DNA from: Sipunculus nudus
Lineage: Eukaryota > Annelida > Sipuncula > Golfingiida > Sipunculidae
Assembly: GCA_026874595.1 (NCBI GenBank)
Contig: CM049321.1
Span: forward strand, 48,651,297 to 48,715,296
Length of the DNA: 64,000 bases
Reading direction: 5' to 3'
The position numbers and the translations under genes are program-made. Below, piece after piece: positions 1 through 12,384 of this stretch. How positions within the stretch are numbered: the first letter of the stretch is position 1; every line of letters begins with the position of its first letter. A model generated the notes under the pieces. The model did not search any database, was not told the origin of the DNA, and worked only from the letters and a program-made list of their open reading frames with translations.

Positions 1-753
1 ATATCCATGTAGTTGTCTCGATTTCTAGTTGGTAAATCTAATAGTATGAGATCACAGACGAGCTTAAGAAAGAGGGCGTGGGCCTATTACGTCATGGGTG
101 ACGTCACGTGAGTCATCTTGCGTAAGTGGAGGGCGATTCTTAAATGATTTATATAGATGGCCATGAAGAGTCAAATAATAATTATCGAATTGAAAACTTA
201 AAAATGTGCACTTATAGACTGTGCTAAGCGACAGTGTGAATATCAGCATAAATATGACAATTAGTTCATCTGATTATTATTATTATTATTATAGGCTGAA
301 TATTCGAAATTTGCATTAAATATTTACTTTATCTGAAATATAATTTTTGAATATCATTCCATTCATATGTATTAGGTTATTTAAAAATTTCATATATGTT
401 ATAAACTGTTAAATTTAATATCAAATTAATAAAGATTATTTGTTTTTCATTGGTTAGTTGTACTATATATCGAACAAAATATATTTATTATATTTTTAAT
501 TTATATCATTTTAACTTTTAACAATTTCCAAATTTTAATCGATATCACTTTTTTATTTTATAAGTAATGTTATTTACATCCTGCATACAACCCGAAATTT
601 TAAAATGGTAGACCTTCTCGTTTCTTTCATCATTTCATGTAAAAATTTTCTGTTATATTTTAAACAGTTCTTTTTAATCATTTCATTTTATATACGATGT
701 TTGCATTATTTAAACATGGTACACCAAACCAAACAACACTCTATATAAAAACA

Positions 754-756
<3 letters not shown>

Positions 757-808
<52 letters not shown>
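757..808. repeat. (AT)n microsatellite
   Basis: About 26 uninterrupted AT dinucleotides. Confidence 0.95.
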
Positions 809-810
<2 letters not shown>

Positions 811-1096
811 TTAGAACAAAATATGAGTCTGATTATTTTGGCGGGCGCCTCCAATTAGGAATAACGTCACATGGCATGGAGTTGTCGTAATAAAAGCCGC
901 TTTACGACGGTCTTATTAGTGGATCATAACACACGAATTTCCCCACTTGGTTCACAAGACGCCACATAGTGTGTTTAGTCAAAGCCGGAAAAATTGTCGT
1001 CTGCAATTGTGTGTCTGGAATATGTAATAAAAATGTATAAACGTTGAGCGATATTTTATATAACATCGGTGGTTATACATGCTTATACTATATTTT

Positions 1097-1100
<4 letters not shown>

Positions 1101-1164
<64 letters not shown>

Positions 1165-1244
1165 ATACATGCAATTACGAAATATACATATATATATATA
1201 TATTTATATATATATATATATATACTATACTATACTATACTATA
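1101..1244. repeat. (TA)n plus (TATAC)n compound microsatellite
   Basis: A pure TA run at 1101-1161 is followed by a second TA-rich tract near 1188-1225 and then about four copies of the pentanucleotide TATAC to 1244. Open frames through it are only alternating Tyr/Ile and are not genes. Confidence 0.9.
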
Positions 1245-4200
1245 GGCATATAGTACTATTCATATCCTACTAAATATATATTGAACTATACATATAAATC
1301 GGCATATATAATGCAGGTAATCAAGTTTATTAACAAATATGACGAATTATTCATCAACGAACATACATATACTATATAAATCATGTATCCAAATATGCAG
1401 GTATATAAATTATTCATAGGTCTACAATATATAAATATATATTAAATATATATATATGGATATATAGAGAGAGATAGAATATAAAGGACACATATACAAA
1501 TATGGTATGCATAGACATATATCTAATATATATATATCATATATATATATATTTAGCACGATACCCGCGCGTAGTGCGTTGACATGTATGTCTCTTGTCA
1601 AAGCCTGCCGCGATGTCATCACTGCCGCGGTGGCGACGTTGTCTCTAGACAACTGCCAGGGCCGCCATTATATGGCGTCATAGCACTCAGGCGGTGCGCC
1701 TGGATACGTTTACTGTCGCCACATAAATTCTCGCACCGGCTCTCGCTCCGATCTGCTGAAACCACCACCGGAAATTATCGATAACCGAATGAACTTGCGC
1801 ATTCCATTATAAAGTGACATATTTATTATAGAACATGTCATGATGAAAGATTTCAAACGGAGCGCATGCGCTGAATGAAAAATGCTTTATCGTTATAAAT
1901 GATGCAAGACCCAGTTTATTAGTGTCTCCTTTATGTAATGTGCAGAAATTTATTGCATAACTAAATATAAAAATAATGAATTATATATATATATCTATTT
2001 TTATTTGAATTTTAATCAGGCGGACAAGCCAAATATATTTAAACTGTGAATTATAATAGGAAATATTGTTATTGGTGCTCATATTTTGAATATTACAGTT
2101 ATATAAGCCTACATGTGTGCATAATTACTGATAAATATCGCTCCTTATGTACACATCATGAAGAAACAGGTATATATATATCAGGTTTGCTGACAAACGG
2201 AACAAGGGCCGCCATGATGTTGTGCTCTAAATATAATATTGTTAAATTAATATTTCATGTGATTAAAAATATTGGAAATATTATATACTGAATATTACTA
2301 ATATGTAATATTATTGAAATAATATTTCCCTATAATTAAATTCAATTTCATGGAACAAAAAAATGTGTCGAAGTTAAATTAACTGCCGAGTATCATAGCG
2401 ACCGGTTTCCTGCAGTCTGTATAGCCGAGGGGTAGGTTTTATCCCGGTACGCGCTTGTGATATCCCACACGTGTACAAAGCTGTCAGAATACTAGTATGT
2501 AGTTCAGGGTGGTCAGTCGGTCAGCTTGGAGCGAGGGCGAGCCTTGTATACATATACATACAAGTGTCTAACTGGGCGGGGGTAAATGGCCCCAGGCTAG
2601 CCCGTGAACCGGTTAATATGTTTTTCTTGGATGTCACATATAGAGCAGTTAATTTTGACATGCACTGTGCAGTTAGAACGCATTTAGTTAGAAGTATTTC
2701 CCATGATAATATTAAGCATTAAGCAATTTATTGATATTTCACCGTATTCGTTAATGTTAAAACGAATAAGTCCTCATCTTTAATGAATATCCTAACATTC
2801 ATTTACTTTGTAGATATAAATCAAAATGTTTTAAATTTAGAAATTAAATAAGTTTAAATTCTTTATTTAATTGAACTCATCATTTTCTAGATTGGTATTT
2901 ATGTGCCGGAGAAACTGAAAATTAATTACAGAAAACTAATTACAGTGATTCAATGATCGTACGTGATCGTACAATATTTTATTTTTATTAAGGAATTCAC
3001 TTTGGTAAATGTTTGGTCTGTCTGCTGTAAAGTTGACTAAAATCAGGAACAATAAAAATTTAGATTTTGCGTGAGCCTTTTTCTTTAAGTTCTTGTGGGT
3101 TCGTTTTAAAAACCATTTCAGACCCTGTTCTTGGCAAAATAAGTAGGATAAAAAATATTGTAAATTATTTGTTAGTAAGTCATAATTCCTATACTCTTTT
3201 ACAGCAAGCATATTGATCTTATTAACAATTAAGTACAATGGTGCACTTGAGTGACCTCATGATATCTGTATAACGTTAGGCGAATATATCAGGAAACACC
3301 CATTGATTGCTTTTAGTTATGTAAGCAAACAGTCGTAGTTTAAGATTATACAAGGTTCTGTTACCAAACATTGTTCTTCACATAGAGGGGACGGTTAGGC
3401 ATCAGACGTTGTAGAACAGACATATGGGATCCAAACCGTCTCGGGGTTCACTTAATCTGCCTCAGGGCACCCGGCGATGATCTGCCATTGATAACAAAGT
3501 GGGAGGAGCGCCCCGGGGCAAAGCCTCTAGGAAATCACCTGTCACTCATCGGCCACGTGACCCATTTCAATTTGATATACATGTGCACGTGTCATTATAT
3601 AATATTAATGGTAAGAATTATAATTGTAAAATCATATTCGATTATATATTTCTGTGAAATCTGCGTTAAGATTATCATTTTAAATACCGACCGAGTAAAT
3701 TACGCTGATGTCTAAATCAAAATGAAAAGGTCGGGTTTCTGACATTTATCATTGCTCAAGGTTGAGCTTTAATGTTGTTCGCCGTCTTTCTGTGACAGAA
3801 TATTCTATCTTCAAAATATTATAACTTTTGATGGGCTAACATAAACGTTTGTGATCGATTATGCAGCAAAAATCAGCAGATTTAATTTATTATGAAATAA
3901 AACGGACAATAATCAATACAATCGGTTAATTAGCACTCCACTATTTTATATGCAATTAAATAATTGATATTTTTATCAATATCTCTTATTTAATTTATTT
4001 AAATCAAAATTTAAGTCACCAACTTTGTATTGTGAAATTACGTAATGCTCATGAAATTTTAAAATATCTTAAATTAAAATATAAAAATATTTAGATAAGG
4101 TCCATTGTTATATTGTCGTGAAACCAAATCTGCTAATTTAATGTATTATTAGAGTTTTACCAGTAATATATGGTGCGCATGCGGATACTTTCACGGGTAT

Positions 4201-5050
4201 GTATCCTCATGTTTGGCGGGAACGTTTGTATAAAAGCTTGAATTACTATGTAACGAACCAATATATTTGAGATAAGATTATAGTTGTTTTCTTGAAAGCG
4301 CAAATGCATATATGACAACAAAGAAAGCACACGTGTATATATGACCTTGTGATAATACAGATTTATGACTTTATGAGCCCAGATTAAATCAGTGCTTGTT
4401 TGATCAGAGTTACACAACACCCAGCAGTAATTTTATTTGCCAAGATCCTCTCAAACATCGCCAAACACCGCAGGGTCAAGACTCCCCACACCTAGCCCCT
4501 TCCGCCTGTCCCAGTTCTATAGTCCTTTCCACGCGATAAGTGGGTATGCTTGATAAGAAAATGCTTTTTTTTTTGTCTTTCCTTTTTTGTTCCGGTTTTG
4601 TCTTTGTCCGGACTTAACGTCTGTAATGAGTTTACTCAAAGGATTATCGGACCTGGTATGTTGAAACAATGTCTAGGCTTTGATATAGGTGAAGGCCGGC
4701 TAGTACATGATCTGTTTACAGGTTAATCCAGTAATTGGTTTTAACAGGGTCAGTATTTCATTGTCACCTAGCAATGGACGGTAAAACTAGAATACATGCG
4801 CTGTTACACATACGCTCAGCGTCTTCGCCACTTGTTAAACTTATCAGATGGGCAGGGAACACACATACGGACAGACACACTCAGCTAAATTCGATATTCA
4901 TAAAATAAAGTATAATTACTTATATAACTTTATATCTTATGTTGTATATCTTGTGTATATATATTCATAAATAGTGTTATTTTACTTACTGGTATTATTG
5001 TTAAATATTTAACTATATTTTGAACATTTTATAAGTTTAAAAAAAATTAG

Positions 5051-5177
5051 TCACGTGATGATCACCATGGTACCTGTATTTCCCACCAAAGGTACCGTGC
5101 AGAAGTGTGACGTAGAGGATGAGATCATCTTCGTGGAGGGGATCTCAACTGATCCCTGCATCACCTGCAAGTGCAAG
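5051..5177 (+). CDS. BMPER: BMPER-like exon A: start of VWC1
   Basis: Encodes GTVQKC followed by acidic residues and DPCITCKCK, the first half of VWC1. The donor is GTAAGT at 5178, phase 0. The left edge is uncertain: I used the AG at 5049-5050 after an A-rich tract with a weak pyrimidine run. An AG at 5090-5091 would instead start the exon at GTVQKC, where similarity to vertebrate BMPER begins. Confidence 0.75.
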
Positions 5178-8100
5178 GTAAGTTCAGCATCCAAGAAGCT
5201 GTAGCCATAGCAACCACATGTATTATTTCCATATCCAGACAAGCTGACTTTGATCTTCTAAAATTGGTAAGGTGGTCCTTTGTTTTGTTCCGTCACTGAC
5301 TGTAAATTACAAATTTTGAATATGCAGTTTTGAAATATTAATATGTAATATATGTATGTATAAGTTATTATGATAAGGCAATATATAGATTATTTTTGTA
5401 GAAGGTTCTGTATGATAACCGTGCAGAGTAAGAACAAAAACAGTTGAACCTGTCTAAAAGACCACCTTTCTAAAAAGACCCCCTTTCTAATAAGTCCACT
5501 TGTCCATGAAAGATTCTTAACATTTAAAAATATGGAAATAACTGAAAAAAAGGGAAAACAATTATAATTGATAGTTGCCATCTGTTGTAGAAGGAACAAG
5601 AAAGAGAAATTTTCTAGAGTGTGGTTGCGTTTTATACAATAATTTACATGTCTATATAAATTATATTCTTACAGAATGGTGAGGTCACGTGCTTTAAAGA
5701 GAGGTGCCCGGATACTCAAGGCTGCCACTACGTCATCTATGACGCCACTCCGTCTAATTCCTGCTGTGACGTGTGCAAAGGTAAGGATCGAAAAGAAGGA
5801 ATCAACTTGTAAAACGGAAACTATTGTGATAACAATATTTCTTCAGCCATTTTATTATTTCGCGTTTGATTTTGCAATGTTACTAGTAAGTAAAATGTTG
5901 ATTATGAAGCAATTTTTTTTATCTATAAGGTAATTAGTAGTTGTGAACGCAAAGTGTGAAATATTAATATTGTTTTCATATGGCCTTTGTCATGACCAAT
6001 ATTATTAAAACGATCGCAGCATGTTGTCTTCTCTCATTTCAGCATCAGTTTTGGTTAATACTAATTAAAAAAAATAGTGGCATTGGTCTTACGAAATTGG
6101 TATTACAAAACATGTCAGTTTAACAGAGTGGGACATCTGGATGGTATAGGAAAACCATATAATTCTCGAGAAAGATGAGAAGTGAAAGTGAATCGTTTTG
6201 GATCTTACATTTTCATTAGATATAAAACATGACAGACAGATAAATTGCTGCTTCTATCACAACTGTAGAGCTAGATCAACAAAAAGTAATAATGTCCCAG
6301 GGGCTCTATAGCTCCACTCAGCCTCATTCTCGATTGGCCGCCATTGTTGTAGAACGAACGACAAATGTTTGACATCGAGGTGACAGAACGCCCACAGTGC
6401 AGGGCGGGGTTAATAGCTTCGTGTATCGACGATAACCATCAGGCGACCCCATAGCGGCTTATGTTCACCAAATTGACAAATAATTTTGGCCAATTTTCCG
6501 CTTTTCTGACCCATTGCTTTGCAATTGGTAAGTCGAGCTTAATATGCCGGACTCGACTAATCTACAAGGGTCTGACTGGTGTGACCGGAGATACGATCTC
6601 GGCTTGCATCATTGGCAAACTGAATTGAGAATTTGGCCACTTTAGTCATCTAAGGCAGCTCTTCTGTTCCCATGAGGGATTCGGTCTCATGTCATAGGCA
6701 ACCTAATGATTCTGACAACAAGGACTTAGAAGTCAACAGCGGAAAGTATACTAAGCCACAAATTAACACAAACGCATCAAGTGTTTTGCTTAAATTACAT
6801 TGAACTATCGATCCGTTTATCCTGTACTCTCCATGACTCAACTAGCATGAGTGCAAAAAGGAACCAATGCCACCTAGAAAACATTCTTCCGTGTGTCCTA
6901 TTGCCAGAACATGCAATTCCTTTTTTTTTGGTAGATACATCAGGTCTTTAAATAAACCTCAAAATTGCATGCGTAATTTTCACAAATTATCTTACTTGTA
7001 TATCAAAGCCAGTTAATTAATATTTTGCCACAAAATTTGATAACATGTAAGGGAAAATTTATTTTATTCGTTTTCATTATTTAATCCAATTTGTTCTACG
7101 CTTATAATAAACTGCTCTTTGTAGGGCAAATTCTGTACCGTCTACTCATACTATAGTATATGCCATGCATTATGGTGTAGGAAAGGATTGCTTTATTTTA
7201 TATAAAGGAAATTAAGCTTCAAGGTGTTCGACGCGAAGCGTTAAGAAATATTATTACGTGGTTATTGGCAGACGACAGAGCAATTTCCGGAACTTTCACC
7301 GCCAGGGTAGCCATTGACGTAAATCGCCCGAACTTGTACTAATTAATAGTGGCCAGCTGGTTTATATAAATGGCTGAGCATGTTTCGGTATACAATGTTA
7401 TGGCGGGCAGTGGCAGTCCATGAAACTGCTTATGTGATGGAAGGTAACACCCATGCAGTATCCAACTGCCGGAAATATGACCCTGGAATATAATACCGGT
7501 AATATATTAACCTGCACCAGACAAATGGTATTGGAAACATTTATTATCAGTTATTTTTTTATAAAATACAGAGAAATTATTGCCCAGAGACGGGGTGTTA
7601 TAGCTGAGCCATTGCAGGCAGTAAAATAACACCTGTTATATCTATAACTACGCTAGTATCATGTAAGGAACTCTAATACTGGATAACTTATATCAGATGC
7701 GTTGGATATAGATATATAAACACTAAATATTACACTATACTAGGTTGCATCAATATTGGTTTGGCCGGAACTGAAAATAGCTTTTAAATATCAAAGTTGT
7801 ATCCGAGGCAAGATCTTGATATATATTATCCCAGAAAAAAATGACTAAATATGCTTTTTCCTCTTCCAGGTTGCATGTATCAAGGTCGACGGATTGCTAG
7901 CGGGGAGGTTATTGCTCAGCCCGGGAATCCTTGTCAAGTTCTGGAATGCAAGGTCGGTATCTACATGTAATATTATAATGCGGTCTGTCTGAACGTGTTT
8001 ATGTTTTGTATGATTATATATTAAACTATTATTATATTTAACTATAATTTGTTAAACTGAAATTATCATATTATGTTTTATAATATAACATTATATTATA

Positions 8101-11100
8101 TTATATTATATTATATTTGCATTGTTTTAGGCGGCCGTACTGACGGTTTCGGAAGTCAAGTGTCACGTGCCCTGCAAGAATCCAATCAGGATACCCGGAA
8201 AGTGCTGTCCTGTGTGCCCGAACAGTAAGTCAGTTATATCCAGAATTCTATACGGACTCTGATACCTACAAGTTCTGTTATGCAGCAAGATTAATCAATA
8301 ATAAAACTAAAATGATTCTCAATAGATCGCACACCTCCGCCAGGCTATATAGTCCATCACGTGATCCGTCCCTTTTTTTTCCGGATGGCACTCTTTATAT
8401 TTCCTGGCCCATATTCCCTCATGGAAACAAGCGTTTTTTTTATATTTTGTTTTGCAAAATTTTGCTCATAGACAGAACAATCCAGACAACAGACTGACAA
8501 TACTGGGAGGGTACAACCTCCAAACATATATACAGACATTGGTGATAACATACCCTCCTCGGTTAAAGGACATAATCATTATAAAACTGTTGTTTGCCTT
8601 AATAGACGAAAATCAGCATGAACATGTAAACTTTATACGTGGATTTGTATTAGATATTATATATAAGATTTGAGCCGCACGTATAGCGAATTCTGTACTA
8701 TTTGTATGTTCTATACATATGTGGTACATGGCCCCAGACTAAACCATTTGTTCAGGTGCAAGAATGTTCCTTCTGGATACAAGAAAGCATGATGGGACCT
8801 ATTGTGAAATACAGTAAATTATACCGTAAATTACCGAGACATAATAATATGTATTGAGCAGACGATACAAAAATGTCATGACGGGAATTATAAGACACAA
8901 TATGGCGGCGGTGCCGCCCGCTGTGCGCGCTCTGAACGACACACTACTGACATATGTAACACGTATACAGACTAAGCGTTAGGGTAATTCCAAGTCATTT
9001 TCAGCTTAGGCTTTGGGCACGGTCTATCGAGCAAGGCTTCATAACGGCTTCATGTAATCCCTAGCCTTTAGAATAATTACAAAGAAACTAGAGATGAAAT
9101 GAACTGCAAATGGTGCTGTATTATATAGATTCCGGTCCTCCCATTTGATCATGCTTTAAGTATTCCAAAACAGGATATTTATATATGTTTTCCCCTGTAG
9201 AAAACACACGCACACACACTGAAGTGCACGCAATGATACATGCTTTATTTTGTATTTGAAATATTAATATTTATAACTGATAGTGTATATATGTTTTATT
9301 TCCCTGTTGTAGTGAAAATATACTTACACATGAACGAAACCATGTATCAAATTAACTCTGTGTACGTTTATATGCATATGATAGGGTACAATATTTTATA
9401 ATAATTAATCGTGGTTGATTAAATGGCGGTACACATCACCGTCAGCTCTAAATAGTCTTGTCGTCTGCAACATTTCTATTGGGTTCATGCTGTGGGTTAC
9501 ACAAATAACATCAAAACAAGGGATGTTGAAGCAACAGTGTATGTATCTGCTCAGATCCCCGTCTCAGTGAGCAGACTTACTGTCTTCATATCACCTGGGT
9601 GTATGTTTTACATATACATCACATGGCCCCCATACGGGACAAGCGCCCCGGGTCCACTTGATATTGAAACAAACATGGGAAGGATTTCTGTTTGGGGTCA
9701 CGTGACCGGGTCACCCCGGGGCTATTAACAACACTGCTCGTGAAGTCACATGGAAGACTCGTTTTTCTCTGTTGGTAATATAAAATGGCAGTGATTGAAG
9801 TTATGTGTAATTATGGCACAGTGCATGGTACATAGTAAAAATTTGACTCATACATTCCTAGACTTGTCTCATGCAATGCGGATGCTAACTTTGTTTTGTT
9901 TTGTTAATATATATAAACCGCCAAATGTCTTGCCTTAAACATACATCGGTGTGTTTTTCTGGAGGTGGGTGGGGGGAGGGGGGGGGGGGGTGACCCCCTA
10001 GAAATGTAAAAATCACTACATAATTACTAAAACAAATATATATGCCAAAGCTATATTCAGTGAAGCGTACTTTTGTATTTAAAACCTATTCAACTAAAAT
10101 GTATTTGAAATCATTCTGGTAAATAAAACTGATGCATTTTTACTTCAGTTAGATCGATTGACACATTGTATAATACCCAATCTTTTAAAATGCATTGAAT
10201 GCCATGAAATGCTGAATTAGCTGTACTGCCACTTACGTAACTAATTGCATAACAAATCACGTGACCGATCAATCCTTCCCATCAGTCACTGCGATTTATT
10301 ATACTAGATAAATAGTCATCTTTGCAGGTGGCCAAACTCTCAATAGTTGATCAGGTCATAAACACACTTAAGGTGGCGAAGTGTAATAAATTTAAAAAAG
10401 AAGCAAGGCATGATTGCATTTCAAAGTAACTCCGCAACACCTGTTTGTCTAGAGGCCAAAAGTGTGTCAGTTTATTATCCAGTAATGGCCACAGTGGTGA
10501 AAAGAACAAACATATGATTTGCAGTGAAATGCGTACTGTTTGCTTTATCTGTCACTGAACTCTTTTGCCGGTCTCTATCTTGTAGGTTTAAAAAAGTTAC
10601 CTAAAAAAGTTGAAGGGAAGTTGTCGTGTTTACGGTGAACAGCTAATTACTAAGACTGAAATATAAATGCTATTCACACCTGTTTGGCAGCCCACTTGCC
10701 CTGCATAACAATAGATACATATATAGAGCCTGATAGTTTGTTATGAGTTAATTTAAAGCACCATTCCAGCGTGATGTGATGAATAGCCCAGGTGTAAAGT
10801 CATTAAAGGCGCCCTTCACTTCATTCACGTTACGCGGTCTGCCCGTCCATGAACTGTCATGTACTTATTGAGTCAAAGCAGATATAGAATTATTTACACG
10901 CTTCATTTAGATTTAATATTCATGCAAAATACATAAAAGCTCTGTATTTAAATGTGTATACCTGTACCCAAAATAGAGTTTGACATGCCCTAATCATCAA
11001 ATAATGTTTTTAGGTCCCACATATAATTTATTATCTTTATAATAATAATATCATTCTACTATTTGATATTTCATTTGTAGTTTTTATTTTGTACATCATT

Positions 11101-12353
11101 ATTCAAAGCTACACTAAAGAACGAGAGTTACTTTAAGAACTCATCAGTGTTCATTAAGCGGTCACGAATATAGAACCCTATTCTGATTTTTTAAAGAATC
11201 CGTTGGCAGGGTTCTTAAAAAATCATGAAAGAGAACCTTTTCTTGATTGTATAGGGTTTTTAAAGAGTGTTCGGAAACCTTTTATGGTCATTTTTTTCGC
11301 AGATTAAAAAACATATTCATATAATTATCAATCATCATTCTGCGGCTACATTCTCTTCATATTGTTATTGTTATTATAATTATTATTAGTAGTAGTAGCA
11401 GGAGTAATACTACTATAGTTGTTGTAGCATTATTATTTACTGAGTGTTTCAACATCCTTCCCTTTATTACACTCATTTATGTTATAACTGCCAATATATT
11501 CATTTACTAAGGTAAATATCTAATACCCTGAAATCTTCCTGGGCCAACTACGACAAAATAGGGTTCAATCTTAGATATGAATTCCTATTCACTAATAAAC
11601 GTGTTATAAACCTGACTGTCACATGTCAGGTAATATATCTTTGATCTCTGTAATGAGTATTGAGTGTGACACTCACCTGTTCAGGTGCGAACACCTGCTT
11701 CACCTGTGCTAATTGAATAAACCCTGTACCTTAAGCATTCTATATCAACTGATAAGGTGCGACACTTATAATGCAAGGTGCGGAAACGAGAGGTTTTTTA
11801 TTGTCGATCTTATTTTCTCATGTAGGCTGTGGCTCCTAAATGTTTTGAAACTGACTTACGTCAATGTATTAATGTAGTGAGAATGATTATAGTTTTACGA
11901 CATCATTTATTGAGTATATTATATTCCATTATATATTTTAATCCACAAAATACTAAAAGTGTTGCATTTTATATGCTATAGACGATGTGCGTAATAAATA
12001 TGTGATATTATTTCCATCAACCGAAGTGAATTTAAAATGTCGTCAAATTAAGATGTCGTCAAATTAGAAAGTCCTAATTCTGGGATGTCGTAAAAGTTAA
12101 CGCTCTTTATTTCTTTTTAAAGCCAAACACGGCAGGTGAATAAAATGTCGTTTGATGTGAGACGAAACAGTTGTGGCGTTGTTTGAGCCTTGATAGGGCG
12201 TATCTGACCTTTACACCGATTAAAGATAACCTCCCCAGTTCGCACTTAATCGTCAATAGTCTTGCAATGAAAAAGATGTAGCCTTGCCATGGGGTATACT
12301 TGTAGCTCATATATAGGGCTTTGTATAGGTACATGCATATGACAGGCATTGTA

Positions 12354-12384
<31 letters not shown>

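Larger units (their letters stand above)
1..5050. other. 5' flank of the BMPER-like gene, no exon recognised
   Basis: AT-rich noncoding sequence with several microsatellites. The missing first exon of the downstream gene (start codon and signal peptide) could lie here or left of the window. I looked for an ATG followed by a hydrophobic stretch and a GT donor and found no convincing case. Two less AT-rich islands, about 1555-1790 and 3370-3570, could be promoter or conserved noncoding DNA, but nothing in them identifies a function. Confidence 0.5.

Noticed and set aside
979-1273. Open frames of alternating Tyr and Ile on both strands
   Set aside because: They are translations of (TA)n microsatellites. 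The same applies near 17866-18126 and 19829-20071.
2471-2722. Possible first exon of the BMPER-like gene
   Set aside because: The frame has no convincing hydrophobic leader and no donor in a phase that fits exon A.
5052-5106. Translation start of BMPER inside exon A (two ATG codons)
   Set aside because: The residues after these ATGs ([11 protein letters not shown]) are too weakly hydrophobic and too short for a signal peptide, so an upstream exon is more likely.
6300-6730. GC-richer stretch considered as a tRNA-derived SINE
   Set aside because: No A-box/B-box pair or cloverleaf could be traced by eye.
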